Shown here in pieces: positions 40,951 through 53,484 of a DNA stretch of 64,000 nucleotides; positions within the stretch are counted from its first letter, which is position 1; every line of letters begins with the position of its first letter. A program made the position numbers and the translations under genes. The notes below the pieces were generated by a model. The model saw nothing but the letters and a program-made list of their open reading frames with translations, ran no database searches and was not told where the DNA came from. Origin of the DNA: Camarhynchus parvulus (taxonomy: Eukaryota > Chordata > Aves > Passeriformes > Thraupidae). The DNA is taken from assembly GCF_901933205.1 (NCBI RefSeq), contig NC_044601.1, positions 33,394,352-33,458,351 of the forward strand. The letters are read 5' to 3'.

Positions 40951-41720
40951 TCATAGAATCATGAAATCATGGAAAAGACTTCAAGATCATAGTGTCCAAC
41001 TGCTAGCCTAGCACTATCAAGTCCATCACCACCACATCCTCAGGCAGCACGTCTAAATATCTTTTATATATCTGCAGGGATGGTGATTCAACCACATCCG
41101 TAGGCAGCCTGATCCACTGCTTAATAATCCTTTCCAGCACATAATAATCCTTCTTCCAGTAAGGAATTTTTCCTTGTGTCCAATCTAAGCATCCTCTGGT
41201 GCAACTTGAAGCCATTTCCTCTCTCTTCCTATCCTTTCCTGCTTGGCAGAATGGACTGACTCACACCTTATTACTATCTTCTTTCAGGTAGAGGGTGATA
41301 AGATAGCTGTAGAGAGTGATACGGTTTCCCCCTGAGCCTCCTTTTCTCCAGGCTAAACAACCTTAGTTCCTCCAGCTGCTCCTCACAGGACCTGTGTTCC
41401 AGACCTTTCATGAGCTCCATGGCCCTTCTCTGGACATGCTCCAGTACTTCAATGTCTTTCTCGCAGGGAGGCACCCAGAACTGGACATGGGATTTGAGGT
41501 GCAACATCACCAATGCTGAGTACAAGGGGGCAGTCTCTGCCCTGTTCTGCTGGCCACACTATTCTGATAGAGGCCAGGATGCCATTGGCCTTCTTGGCCA
41601 CCTTGTCATGGCTGGCTCCTGTTCAGTCTCTGTTGACCAGCATGCCCAGTATCTTTTCTGTGAGGCAGCCTCTTGCTCAAACATGTAGTTCTGCTATTCT
41701 GTATGGTGTGGTACAAAGGG
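40951..41720 (-). mobile_element. CR1 LINE 3' fragment, antisense
   Basis: On the minus strand: ORF2 C-terminal text ('[35 protein letters not shown]', 41490-41350) preceded by decayed 'AIALVGH' type text, then the CR1 3' UTR ending at ~40951 in CATGATTCTATGAAA. The 3' terminus is complete and the 5' end truncated at ~41720. Numerous stops make it inactive. Confidence 0.93.
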
Positions 41721-41735
41721 TTATGACATATGAAC

Positions 41736-41930
41736 CATCCTGAAGGAGCCTCAAGCTATCATTCCTACATTCATTTTAGCAAACCCCTAATGAACTTGCT
41801 GGACTTTGAGAATTCCTTTCTGTGGTATCCAGCTTTGCCCATGCATGACTTATTTCAGAACCAAGCTCCATCACCATTTTTCCTTTCACATACTCAGTTG
41901 CCTTGTACCACACTCATTATTCAGGCGGGA
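41736..41930 (+). repeat. Copy A of an unidentified duplicated sequence
   Basis: Shares the core CCTAATGA(A/G)CTTGCTGGACT, TTGAGA, GTATCCAGC and TATTTCAGA with 43340-43525, roughly three quarters identical across the best ~115-130 bp with weaker similarity beyond. Not CR1 or any repeat I recognise. It starts ~15 bp past the end of the CR1 at 41720. Confidence 0.75.
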
Positions 41931-43339
41931 AACTCTCCCAACTGGAACATTAAGAAGTTAATTTTGAGGCTATAGAAATTTTACTTCTGTCCTGCAGATT
42001 GCAGCACTTGCATTCCAATTAATTTCCCCAGAAACCTTTTTAGCTGTACGTTTTGATGTATTCTTTAAAGAAAGTGTATTGTATGTCCTTTCCTTTGACT
42101 TTCATACCTTCAGTAGAACAAAGAACACCTCAAAAATTTCTTCTTGTGAACTACTAATTGAATGTTTGTACACATACACCACAATTTCTTTACCATGAGT
42201 AATGTAACTGTCAAGTACCAAGTTACATCATTCAACATTTGCTGAAGTGCACTTCAAAAGAATTGCAACAATACTTTTTCATAAGAATTAAAGCTAATAC
42301 ATTTTCTTTATGTTCTGATATCCCCCATCCCACCCCCCCACCTCCCATGTAGATACTTTGTATTAGTAAATAGACTAGCACAGGCCCAGCTGTGCTTAGA
42401 TGTTGTGCCAACATCACCAGACTCTGCAGAGCAGACTGTGTGAACGCAGTAATGATGGTTCTAGATCTGAGATAGCTTTGTACAAGCACAAGAATTTTTT
42501 CATCCCACCAGTATCATAGAAGGATTCAGATCTGCATGCAAAATCAGCTGCAGAGTGTTTGTTTTTTCCATATTGATACCCTAATGCAAACAGGGAGGAA
42601 AATATGTCACAAGGGACAAAAATTCGATCATGAAAACCTAGCCTGTACTTTTCCCAATGTTGGTTGTGTTTATCTGTTTGACTCAAAATTCTCCAGGCAC
42701 TGAATGCATCTGAGAAAATCTATTCCAAGAAGTTTTGTCTATTTCCTGTCCAACCACAATGAAGGACCAAACCCATGGGAAGCCATCTTTTCAGACTTCC
42801 ACATAAGCCTTTAGCACACCTCCCACCTGCGCACCAACCTTGACTCTTCAAATGAAAATGACTGACATTTTACTGAAAATAATAAAGATTATGTGATTCT
42901 GGTCTTAAGATTATTTGCCAAATTCCCTTGCCTCAGATGAACAGGATAACCACTGGGATAAATAATAATGCTCTCCATTTGCTATGCTATTTACTCTTTT
43001 GTTCTTCCTGCAGAAGGACACTATGTCAGCAGGAAGGATCCCTCCAAACAAAAATATCCCATCAGCTGATGGTTTAACCATTACTCTGGAGAGAAGATCA
43101 GTGTGTTTGTTAAATGCTTTGATTGGAAAGAGGAAATTAACCCCAGCCTCCTACTTCCAAACCAAGTTTTTTTTATTATTCTATTCTAAAACTATTCTAG
43201 AAATACTGTGTAATGCTTTCCCATTTTTTTTCCTACAAAGAAACAGTGACCCCCTGCTCAGATAATTAAAATAAGAGATAAAGGTGACTACCCATAGTAG
43301 GAAGCTCAGGCTTGTGGATCCCGAGATGACAAACATGAA

Positions 43340-43525
43340 CTACCTTCAGGAAGATTCAGGCTACCAATTCTTCATTAGCATTAGTAAATACCTAATGAGC
43401 TTGCTGGACTTTGAGATTTTCCTTCTGAAGTATCCAGCATGACCTATTTCAGATCTAAATTCCTTCATATTTTCTTATATAGCTCCACTAGACCTATAGA
43501 TCTGACTAATCAGTGAGGAAGAAAG
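43340..43525 (+). repeat. Copy B of an unidentified duplicated sequence
   Basis: Partner of the copy at 41736-41930, same orientation, about 1.6 kb downstream. Either a diverged local duplication or two members of a low-copy repeat. Confidence 0.75.
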
Positions 43526-46500
43526 TCAAAGCTTCTGTTAATTTAGAGGTGCAATTGTGTCACAGCCTGTGAAGACAGAGGTGATCACAGGCAGCAATTG
43601 GTATTGACAACAGTCAGAAAAAGAAGCACAGAAAAATCATGCACAGAACTTGCCTCCCAGCCCCTAACACCATGTGCCTGGGCCATTTATTGAAATAGGG
43701 ATATTCTCAGTGTATTTAGTAATCTTCAGTGGATTCTCATTCCAAGAAGCTGTCCAGCACCCTTTCAGTAAGGATACCTACCATACAACATACACCAAAG
43801 TGTTATATAGTAAGTGAAGTACATTCACATGTTTTAAAAACCCTAGAGAGCCCTGCTCTTCATGCTGGAGTGATGATATACCCATGTCAAGGCACAGCAG
43901 TCCAGTCTCCTAACTCTGGACCAAACAAAACTGCTCATACCTTCATTATACTTTGAGCTGTGAAAATCTAATACAGACGTAATAAACTCAAGTGTGTAAG
44001 TGGTGAAAACTGTTTCACAAAGTCTAAAAATGAAAGCACTTCTGTTGTTCTCTTCATCTGAAAGCTGTTTACTTTTACAGACACTTCTTGCCTTTGGGGT
44101 CCTATTTGCTTCCTTTAGTCTACAGTGGTCTAGGGGATTAGCTACAGATAAAACATATAGACCTCAACCAAAGTATGATGATTGGTTTGACATGTTGGTC
44201 TGTATTTCTATATACAAAAGCCATCACCTTCGATTTTTTCTTGTATTTTTCTAAACTTCTTCCTTTAATAACAGAACTCAAGTAAAACTCAGCTGAAAGT
44301 TTCCATCCCTTCAGAGTCAGCTATACATTTACCATTTCATTGACATGGTTTGTACAAATAAACACAGGTCTTAAACCAGAATTCACTTTAGGGAATTCAC
44401 TCTGATGTTTAGTATGGACACAAAATTCTACAACTTAAACACATGGTGCAGTCTATGTAGTTATCACTGTAGACGGACTATCAGAAGAGATATTTGCTTA
44501 AAAGAGATGTTACTATCCTTTACCTTCTTCTGGAAGAAGCCTTCAAACTGAAAATATTATCCCTATTTGTGAAATATCACTGGATGTGCCAAAGCAAAGA
44601 AGAATGAAATACACCCTTAAAAGTTAGCTGATCTGCTCTAGAAAAATATATACTAAATCCTATAAATCAATTCAAACTCATTTTCATGTGTTGGGGGTTT
44701 GGGATCTTTTTTCTACCAAATTAAACCTTAGAATTACATAGTCTTTTAAAATATGTTTTGCTTTTCTAGCAAACCAGCAGCATAACACAATAGTATCATT
44801 CATATCTGTCTGATACGTCTAGCTTAAGCCTCATACGCAGTTGCCTTATTAAATTACCTGGTGCTTTCTGGTATTTTGCTTAGTTTTGCCATAGTAGAGA
44901 ACCAATGCAGCTGTTCCTTCAGTTATGAAATTTGTTCCTCTTTTTCTCTTTTTTAAGCTTTGCTGACTACAAGCCAGCAAGTGACATAAAACAGTACAAA
45001 CATTCAGACTAAAATTTTAAGAAACAAGTGCCTGAAAATCAGGTCTGCATTTTCATCAGTGTGTTGAATCTCACTTTTCAAATGTCAAGGAGCAAAAGTT
45101 CTTGTATTTTATTTTTTCTTAGAACAACAAGATAAATCTGGGAAACTGATGGCTCCAGCACAAACACATTGTGTTTTCTTAGTCAAAGTAATAAAAAACA
45201 CAAGCTGTTTTTTCTTAAAACATTTAAAGGTTTGAAGAATTATTATAGAAAAATAGTAGCTATACTTGACAAACACTGCTCATTATCTAGTAAGGACTTG
45301 ATTATATTGTCTGTTTTCTTTAGATTAATACACATCTCAGCTATAAGCTGATAATAGAAGCCATGAAATCATCCAGCAATTTATCTAGCAGAAGAAGCAG
45401 GGTACCGGCAAAGCAAATTTACAGACTACCCAATAAGCAAATTTACAGCTGAACTATATCATTTACTGCAGGAAAATTTACTGATTTATGTCACAAGGCC
45501 TCACATTTCCACTACACCTCACACCTCAGTTTGTAGTCCCATGTGTACAGGTGTGTTGAGGATACGTGGTGATGCTAGGACACTCAGGTTTGCCCAGCTG
45601 CACTAAACCTGGGCTCTAAGGGTATTGTGACCCATTTGCAATCCCTCTGCTAGCACAGCAATCAATCTCACAAGCAGAAAGGGACCACTTCTGACACACC
45701 TTGTACGATACATATGCTTCTTTCACCCCCAAGACTCATGTATTTATTTTCCATTTTGCTCTATACTAGTAGGCACAAATTACTTTTCAGGTTTATGTGA
45801 AGTCTTGGCTGACCAGTCACAAAAAGCTTTTGTGGTTTTCAGCTGTATGTCTCTTTCTGTGACTCATTTTGTTTGTAAGCTGCACCACTCTCTCACTGCA
45901 AGATTGGTAGACAGTATTTGCCTACAGCCTCTATTCTGGCACACTGAGATGCTCTTAAAACAATCACTGTTGTTGGCAGCCAGACTCATGTGCTCAACTT
46001 CCCCCCACCCCAATGCAGTGGCCAAAATGAACAGTGCCCTGCACTAGACGCACAGGACCTCTTGGAGAACAGATGTCTCATGCAGAACTACCCTGGCTGC
46101 CCATAAAAGGCACCTCTTGGCCTGGTGTTTGCCCCCTGCAGGGAGGAGCACAACGTGTTTGGGTGTTATCCAAACACACGAAAAGTTGGTTAATGCCACT
46201 ATTATCCCAACAGATGGGCATAACTCCGAGCTGATCACAGGCTGCGTTTGGACATAGTTGCCAGCAGTAGTATGCCCAACTGGGTGAGTCAAAAGAGTCT
46301 GTCAGTTTTGAGCTTTCATGCTTCTAGTTAAAGACATGCCCTGCTGCTAATCTTGCTTTTCCCAAACTAGATTATATTTAAGACATTCAAATGCCTTTCA
46401 TGGCTTCACAAAAGCATTCCTTATCTCAGGCCTAAAACATCAGGCACAGTACCGCCAGGCCAGTGTGTGGTCCCCTGGCCAATCTTTTTGTTCTTGTCTC

Positions 46501-49500
46501 CCCACAGTATCTTAGCTGGATAAGTAGCTGGGATGAGCCTCACTCTTCTCTAGTGATGGGAACAGTAAGACATTTAGGCGAATACTTGTATAAGACAGCA
46601 CAGACTTCTCGTTGGCACTCAAATGCTAGGGATAAGTCACCTCCACAGCTGACCAAAAGGTGATCTGTCAGGGGCAACCATGACAGCAAAATGCTAGACA
46701 CACTTATGCCTGTTAATTGCTATGCTGCTTAAAAATGGACTAATGAGATGTTTGTGTTTCAAACTCCTGCAGTGTCCAGTTGTCTGCCTGCCTTGCTTCA
46801 GGTCTCATTCTTCAGTCATAACACTGCCACATGTTGACCTGACTTCTGACATCCAAGGCTGGTTCTGGCAGTCATTTCTGCCAGCCTCAGTGTCACCTGC
46901 TTGGAAAGCAGCTCCCAGCAGAAAGAAAACTCATGTCACTTGATGATGCATATTGCTGGGGGACATCATTTTCTTTCTCTCTTGTTTTGTCCATTACTGC
47001 TATTTTTATGCATTATTTGGTTTTACCTTTCACCGGCCGCCACTACCCTTAGAGATGATTCATTAGTGAAAATCTCACAGAAGTAAAAGCCACTCTTGTT
47101 CCTGGCAGATGGTAAAAACCACGACTAGTCACAGAAGCCCCAGCTTACCCCCACACCCCTCAATCCCAAACCACAATTCTAGGAGTGTGTCATCTTATGG
47201 CTGTTTCCAGCTGTTTATTCCTGGATGGCTATTTCCCTGAAATGTTCATCTTTTCTGTGAAGCAGAGTTTCTCCGTAAATTCACATTAATGATGTGTACA
47301 TTAGGCAATTTTGCTGCTCTCAAGCTATACTAGCTGCATTTCAAGTTAATTTCCACTAACACAAAACCATTAAGTTCTTTCAAAATAAAATCAGCAAAAG
47401 CTGAATCTAATAATTATCCCTGGCAAGAAACGGACAAAAAGCAAAAGATATATATGCATTTTTCACTTGTGCCCACTACTGTCCTGGGTTTTTTGTGACA
47501 TATTATTAAATTACTCCATGGGGAAACTGAACACAGACATAAATAAAACCAAGATTTTATTTCCTTAGGACAGGTCATAAAAGGAAATTAGTAACAGAGT
47601 AATACAGAATCTGCATGGGAGTTGAGATAAAGCCTCACAGAAAATGACAGCATAAAGAAAATTAAAATTTCCAGGTAGAATAATCAGTGTGTTTAAAAAA
47701 ACAAGCACACAGCCATGAAAACATGCTTTCACCTTTTCTAAGTATCAATAAACAAATACTGGGAACTATTTTTTGCATGATTAATGAATGCTCTTCATTA
47801 CAAACATCAGATCCTCTGTTTGTGCCTCTGCCCTATGAATGCCCACTATTCACTCATTTTATTTCATAAAGGGAAGGAAAAACGTTGAATTTTGATCTCT
47901 GACAGCTGCATACAAGTCATTTCAGGAGACATTGCAAGTACTCAGGAAACTGGAGTAGGGGCAAAAAAGCTTCAGAGGGTCACAAAGGCTGTTTGCTGTT
48001 ATTTCTGCAGAGCAGTGCTGCAGCATGCCCTTGCTCACACCATCAGTCAGACCAGGGGCATCTCAGGATGTCCTGCAACTTCCTCTCAGTTCATAAGCCC
48101 AGTTGTCTCAGCAGAGAAATTGGGGAAGGGATGGCAGTAGCACCCAGTGTATAAGCAAGTCTCAAAAACTGTCACAGAAACCAGTTACACCCATATAGTA
48201 AAAAAAAAAGTTACTTTATTTCCAGTGGTAATTGAATTGCACACTATTCTCTTGAGAACATTTAGCTAATGCATTGCTTTATTTTGATCAGCAATTATGT
48301 AAACATTAACAGAAATATAACAATGGAGTCTTTTTTTTAGACTCAAAAACCGGAACTATAAATAATGAACTATCAAAACATCATAGTGTTAAAGACCAAG
48401 TACATATTAAGCACTGTTAAAATAATTTACTTGTTACATGTTTTTATTTCTATTTTGCAGTTATGGTGTGCAAAAAAGTATTCATGGTTCTTTCAAACAT
48501 TGTTTTAGATCATACTGACCCAAAATTTTACTAAAATAGTACAAAACAATCATAATGAACACAAGAATGTTGCTTTACATAATGGGTCTCAATAAAATCC
48601 CCTGATCTCCTTTTTCTAGAAAGGAGACATATATACTGTGAAATTCATTCTAAGAGCAGGAAACTCTTCTTTAGGTATATTCGCATATGCAGGAAACCTG
48701 TCTCTGACAAATGGCATAGAAAATACCTGTTAGGAGAGGCCTGCTATTAAGCTTTCTGCAACTGTGGGAAGAGGCAGTTAGCTAATCTGTAGCTAACTAG
48801 TTCCCAGTCAATAAAAAATGTTCATTGCTTCTCACACTAACGCTTCACATTGGCCCCCAAGAGATCTAAGACTTTCATTTTGCAGGAGGGAGAGAAGACC
48901 ACTACAGGTCCCATCCGTGCTCTCCACTCCCTCCTGATAAACAAACAGAACCTGCTTTATATCCCGTTCCTTCCAAATAGAGATTTTGAAACAGATTGCA
49001 TATGTCCATTTTTATTAATTAAGAGCTAGTTTTAGAGGTCATACCCTTTTCCCCCAAATGCTAATCCCCTGAGCTCTTATCACCTTGTTAAATGTTTAAT
49101 GTTGTGAGCATACACTGGTGAAAGCTGGGTCAGGTCAGTGACCTCCCTGATGGGCGAAGAGGCCAATATTGGAGATGTAATGTACATCCCCCAAGGGCTG
49201 AGGGGGAAGAGGAGGCAAAACAGCTGCTAATCTGCCATAGCAGAGTGACAGCACATTCTTCTGGCACATGTTCATCTTAATTTTTGCAATTCCCTTCTCT
49301 TTGTTTCCTCAACATAATTTGCCAATTTAGTGTAGCCCAAGAAAACTAGACAGGTCTAAGAAAATAATTACTGTCCCTTTGTCTATAGACACATACATAA
49401 ATAGGATCAGACTTTTTATTAATAAATAGGCAAAGAATTCACTGAAACATTGTCAACACAACCCAGTTTTGACACTGAAAATGACAGAGGATCTTTCAAA

Positions 49501-50206
49501 GAGTGGAGTTATGCCAGTTTGCATGTTTGGTTCTGAGTGTTTTCCCTGCAAGGAAATGAACATATGGAAGCTAAGGCCAACTACAGAGAGATTTTCATTA
49601 GCTCAGAGAAACTCTCCTTGTCTCCAGACAACAATCCACTTTAGTTAAAGAAACAGATTTACTGAACAAAGCTATTTTCAGCCTTCTTTGACTGGGACAT
49701 TGTACAGGAAGATAGGGATGAAGTGAAAAAAGTTTTATAGTGATTTAAATTATTGTGCTATTTCACATTTTCTGGCAGAGTGGGGAAAGTAATAATTGTG
49801 CAAGTTAAAAACTGAGGATCCCATGCATTAAAGTTTAAGGATGCAATTAAATGATCAAAAAACTCATAAAAATATGAAACAAAAAGAGCATGTGAAAGTC
49901 ATAACTAATGAGCTTTAGGATTATTTTGTTCTGACAAACAGCACCATGAGAAAAATTTGTCCTCTTCTAATAAACTTCTTTTTTTCCCCTATAGTCCTGA
50001 TCAACCAAAGGAATGAGAATATTGGGATATGGTTGATGGGAGAGACAAATCTCTATTTGTGATCTTGTATCTCACACAAATTTATTTTCCCTGACTTTCA
50101 CTTTTGAGTTTTCCCAGATCTGTTATGAGAAGTTGTTTACTTTCTTTATGCTCTTTGCTCATTTAAGTCCCTCTGTGTCAGGAAAATGGCATGTCACCTT
50201 TATTAG
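43526..50206. other. Unique non-coding DNA; possible conserved stretch near 48990-49160
   Basis: No gene or transposon recognised. Open frames are short and random-looking. The stretch ~48990-49160 is dense in developmental factor-like motifs (TTGCATATG, ATTAATTAAG, GCTAATCCCC) and the IR-1 at 49132, which could mark a conserved element; conservation cannot be judged from one sequence. Confidence 0.6.
49132..49144. promoter_or_regulatory. Perfect IR-1 nuclear-receptor palindrome
   Basis: AGGTCA G TGACCT: two consensus half-sites inverted with one-base spacing, the arrangement known for FXR/RXR (and insect EcR/USP) binding. A further GGGTCA overlaps on the left. Occupancy is unknown; no nearby gene gives it context. 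Confidence 0.55.
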
Positions 50207-50460
50207 ACACAGATTCAGAGAATAACTCGGGCTGGGAAGGATGTCTGGAGGTCACCTGATCACATATCTGCTCAGACCATCACATTCAGTTGAATTCTGA
50301 GTACTCTCAAGGATGGAGAGTCCACAAACTCTCTGGGCAACATTTGCCAGTGTTTGATCACCTCATGGGGGGAAAAAACCCTGAACATTTAATCAGAATT
50401 TTGTCTCCCTGTTGTGACTTGTGTCTGTCTCCCTAACCCTCACACCTCAGTCAACGCAAG
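50207..50460 (-). mobile_element. CR1 LINE 3' fragment, antisense, old
   Basis: Diverged CR1 3' UTR: reading left to right it follows the antisense consensus (CAGATTCAGAGAATAACTCG as the tail, GGGAAGGATGTCTGGAGGTC, then AGGATGGAGAGTCCACAAAC, TCTCTGGGCAACATTTGCCA). Truncated at its 5' end near 50460. Confidence 0.82.
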
Positions 50461-51590
50461 AGAAAACAAAAACCCTTGGCCACATTTTGACTGAGACAAG
50501 GCAGCCAAAGGATGTTGCAGATGCAGAAGGAATGCTCTAATGAGGAATTTCCAGTCTGGGAAAACCTGCAGTGCCTTGTCTGAGGCTCATCTGAAGCTTA
50601 TGGCTTCATATACCTTCTCTTACTTGTTTCCCAGGGAGCTGTTTACTTTTTTTTAATGGTCCAACTGCACCTCTTTCTTTGACCTTCTGAGAAAAAATTA
50701 TTTGCAACCTTCCTGACACAATGAAATATGAAGCTACATTAACCAGAGGCAGCCACTGTATGACGATCACAACATTTACATTGGATTCTTTTTTTGACCC
50801 TAGTGTTCACTTTGTCAAAGGTACATTAATTACTCAAAACTTGCATCATATAAGTCAGCATGAACATTCAGGTCAAGATAAAGCCTTGAGAATGTTTTCT
50901 TTCTTTTGTTTTGCAATATATTTTCATTCTTGGGAATCAGTCTACAACACATGTCAGGGCAAAGAGCTAAGTTGCAGAAATGCACAATAACAGTAGCAGA
51001 GTGCTTTATGATAAGGGAAGCCAAGTATCTTAGGCACAAAGAACTCTGTAACACTATCGTCAAATAGATCTTCAAGAAAACAACAAAAGTGACATTTTAG
51101 GTGAAATCTGTGAGTCAGTGAGCAGTTTAAGCTTTGATTAGAAATTAAGTTGAAACATTAGCAGAAAATATTCTCCAGATTTCATGTTTGATCTTTCCTT
51201 CACATTTAAGATGTAGGTAGGAATGAGCATGTTCAGTGAAGTGAGGACCATGTTTGGTCCAACAGCTTCTTAATACACAGTCAAGAGATTACTTGGACAT
51301 GCAACCAATCATACTTTCATTCGCAAGAGCATGATAATGACTATGTAATCACGTAATGTAACACAAGCTGACACCACTTTATTCGTGTTTTACATCCAGC
51401 TTCACTGAAAAACACAAGGGAGAGGTTTCATATGCTGAAGAGAGTTAGTCTCTAATCACAGCCAGAGTCTGTAATATTCCCATAGAACAGCCTGGCATTA
51501 GTCTTCCACATGCTTTAAATGAGAAATCTCAACCCCTGCAAGTGCCCCTTGTTCCACGTCCCTCTAGAAGCACACTGCTATGAGGAGAAC
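50461..51590. other. Non-coding DNA, nothing recognised
   Basis: AT-rich with short random frames; no repeat family or RNA recognised. Confidence 0.6.
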
Positions 51591-51790
51591 AGGCCGGGCC
51601 CGGAGCCCCATGGCGGCGGGAGGTGAGCACAGGGCTGAGGGGGTGAGCAGAGGGCCAAGGGGGGGCCTCATGGCGGCGGGAGGTGAGCAGAGCGCTGAGG
51701 GGGTGAGCAGAGAGCTGAGGGGGAGCCTCATGGCGACCTGCCAGGGCCCAAGGCAGCCTGCGGGAGAGCTGTCGAGGGACTGCAACAGGG
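51588..51790 (+). repeat. GC-rich 60-bp minisatellite / CpG-rich patch
   Basis: Two full 60-bp units (51601-51660, 51661-51720) and the start of a third (51721-51735). Each contains CATGGCGGCGGGAGGTGAGC in units 1 and 2, and CATGGCG in the third. Within a unit two ~20-bp submodules beginning GGTGAGCA follow one another. The patch has several CpGs, unlike the surrounding AT-rich DNA. Because 60 is a multiple of three, an open frame of 116 codons runs through it (51580-51930, repeating MAAGGE), but it continues into CR1-like sequence and matches no protein I know. ATGGCGGCGGGAG/GTGAG resembles a first coding exon with a splice donor; that is only a resemblance. Confidence 0.85.
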
Positions 51791-51804
51791 CAAGAGTTAA
51801 AGGA

Positions 51805-51890
51805 GTCAGTCTGAAAGAAGGCGGGTTCAGGTTACATGCCAGGAGGAAATTCTTGTCTTTCAGGGTGCTGAGGCACCTCCTCAGTTTACC
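51805..51890 (+). mobile_element. CR1 3'-UTR fragment, sense, short
   Basis: Contains the CR1 landmark order of AGGTTACATGCCAGGAGGAA, ATTCTT and CAGGGTGCTGAGGCACC, corresponding to the 'AGATATTAGGAAGAAATTCTT...GGGTGGTGAGGCACTGG' part of the consensus. Truncated both sides. Confidence 0.65.
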
Positions 51891-52263
51891 TTCCTCTAAT
51901 TTGAAGGTAGGTTGTTACTGGCTATGCTAGCCCATAGAGCCCGAGGAAGGTGAGACATTCCCTAACTTTAACCTACCAAGCAGGCTGCATGAGGAAACAG
52001 AAGCACAATTTACATTCTACCAGAAAAGGAGGGAACCAAGAGACAGATTATTCAAGCCTAATGTTACTATTTTTTAAGTCCCTGGTCACCAAATCTCTTT
52101 ATTTGGTGCTTTATTAAGGAAGCTTTCATTACAATGCTCTAGAAGATCATAAAGGTGAATTATTTCATGTAGCACAAAAATGAGCTCAGCCTGGTATCAT
52201 TGTAGGCAAGAGCTATTTTGTAAGGCAAAAAGGACAGTGGATCATTGCTGTGCTACACATACA

Positions 52264-52480
52264 TAGATTAGTAGAATAGTTAAGACTGGGAGGGACCTCC
52301 TAGATCAACAAGTCCAACCATTGACCACTACCAGATTTAGCACTTAACCGTGTCCCTAAGCACCATATCTGCATCAAAAAGTGATCAAAAACTTCAGGGA
52401 TCATGATTCTACCACATCTCTAGGCAACCTGTTTCCATGCCTGACCACTCTTTCCTGACAGAGATAAACACCAAGTATTT
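52264..52480 (-). mobile_element. CR1 LINE 3' fragment, antisense
   Basis: Antisense CR1 tail: AGACTGGGAGGGACCTCCTA, AAGTCCAACCATTGACC, then TCAGGGATCATGATTCTACC and TAGGCAACCTGTTTCCATGC. About 200 bp, diverged, 5'-truncated at ~52480. Confidence 0.88.
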
Positions 52481-53430
52481 AAATGAAAGGAAGGAGCTGG
52501 TAGGGGGAAAGAGAGGAGTACAAAGTATCATGCAATAAAATGGAGGCTGAGAGCTCAAAGAAGCTGGCTGATCACAATAGCAATTGCAGCCCGAAGTGTA
52601 GCAAGCAAAAGCAGTGATAAGTTTACTTAGAAGAAGGAGCCAGATCTATTCAGGAGAGGGTCACATTTACCTATGACAGGGAGAATTTTTTCCAATCCTC
52701 TGTTCCCATGCAGTGTCCCCAGCTTACAAAAAAGGGTACAAGTGCCCACTTGCAAAGTTATCCTCTACTGGGATGCTGCATTGTAAAAGAATGTTCTGCA
52801 TGTGGGCTTTAATCACACTTGTTAAGTACCATTACAGGGAACGTGATCCTTTAAAATGAAGGCTTACTGGAACCCAGCATCTGTGTTTTCTTCCCTCCTA
52901 GCCGCCTCCTACTAAGTTCTTTTCGGAAGTGCTTACCTATGTACTCAGGTACCTGTCAGTAATCATAACCTGGTTTCCAATCTCATAAAAGAAAACTTTG
53001 CCATTTTCAAGGGCTTTTGATAAGCTACAATATAAGAGGGCAAAGCAAATGGCAACAGACCCAGAACAAGCACTTATTGTGAGACCTGTACTGCTACTGC
53101 TAACATGACAACATTTTGTACCAGCTAGTGCATTACTGAAACTAGTCCAAGTTCCCCAGTTGTTCTGAGAGAAATTTAAGTAAGAAAGCAGTACTTTAGG
53201 CATACTGTGAAGAAGGAAAAACCCAGAAGCTTACTGCATGAGAGGAAGGCCAGGGTTTTAAGTGTTGACAGCACATACTGTCTATCTGAAAGGCATGAAA
53301 GTGCAGGGTAGTGCAACCTATTCATAGAGAGGAGGAAAAGCATAAAAACAGAGATAGATCATGCACAATCAGTAGAAGTTATGTCAGTGTTTTCTGATAG
53401 CCCATAAATACCATAAAAAGTATGCCAGAT
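52481..53430. other. Non-coding DNA, nothing recognised
   Basis: No repeat or coding family recognised; separates the CR1 fragment from the TOPORS-like pseudogene. Confidence 0.6.
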
Positions 53431-53478
53431 GTTTCTTGAAGAATCAACAGCTTTGTGAAACACATATACACCATGGTC

Positions 53479-53484
53479 TTTATT
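53479..53484 (-). promoter_or_regulatory. AATAAA downstream of the TOPORS-like pseudogene
   Basis: Canonical hexamer on the minus strand (TTTATT on plus), shortly after the last readable pseudogene text. No poly(A) tail follows within 60 bp. Confidence 0.4.

Noticed and set aside
44000..44254. 84-codon frame with a hydrophobic N-terminal stretch resembling a signal peptide
   Set aside because: The hydrophobic run is Leu/Phe-rich as expected from T-rich DNA, and nothing downstream looks like a known secreted protein.
45170..45204. TTGTGTTTT ... AAAACACAA inverted repeat
   Set aside because: Nine-base A/T-rich arms around an 18-base loop; expected by chance at this composition.
51601..51735. 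CRISPR-like array
   Set aside because: The 60-bp units are contiguous with no unique spacers, and the genome is avian.
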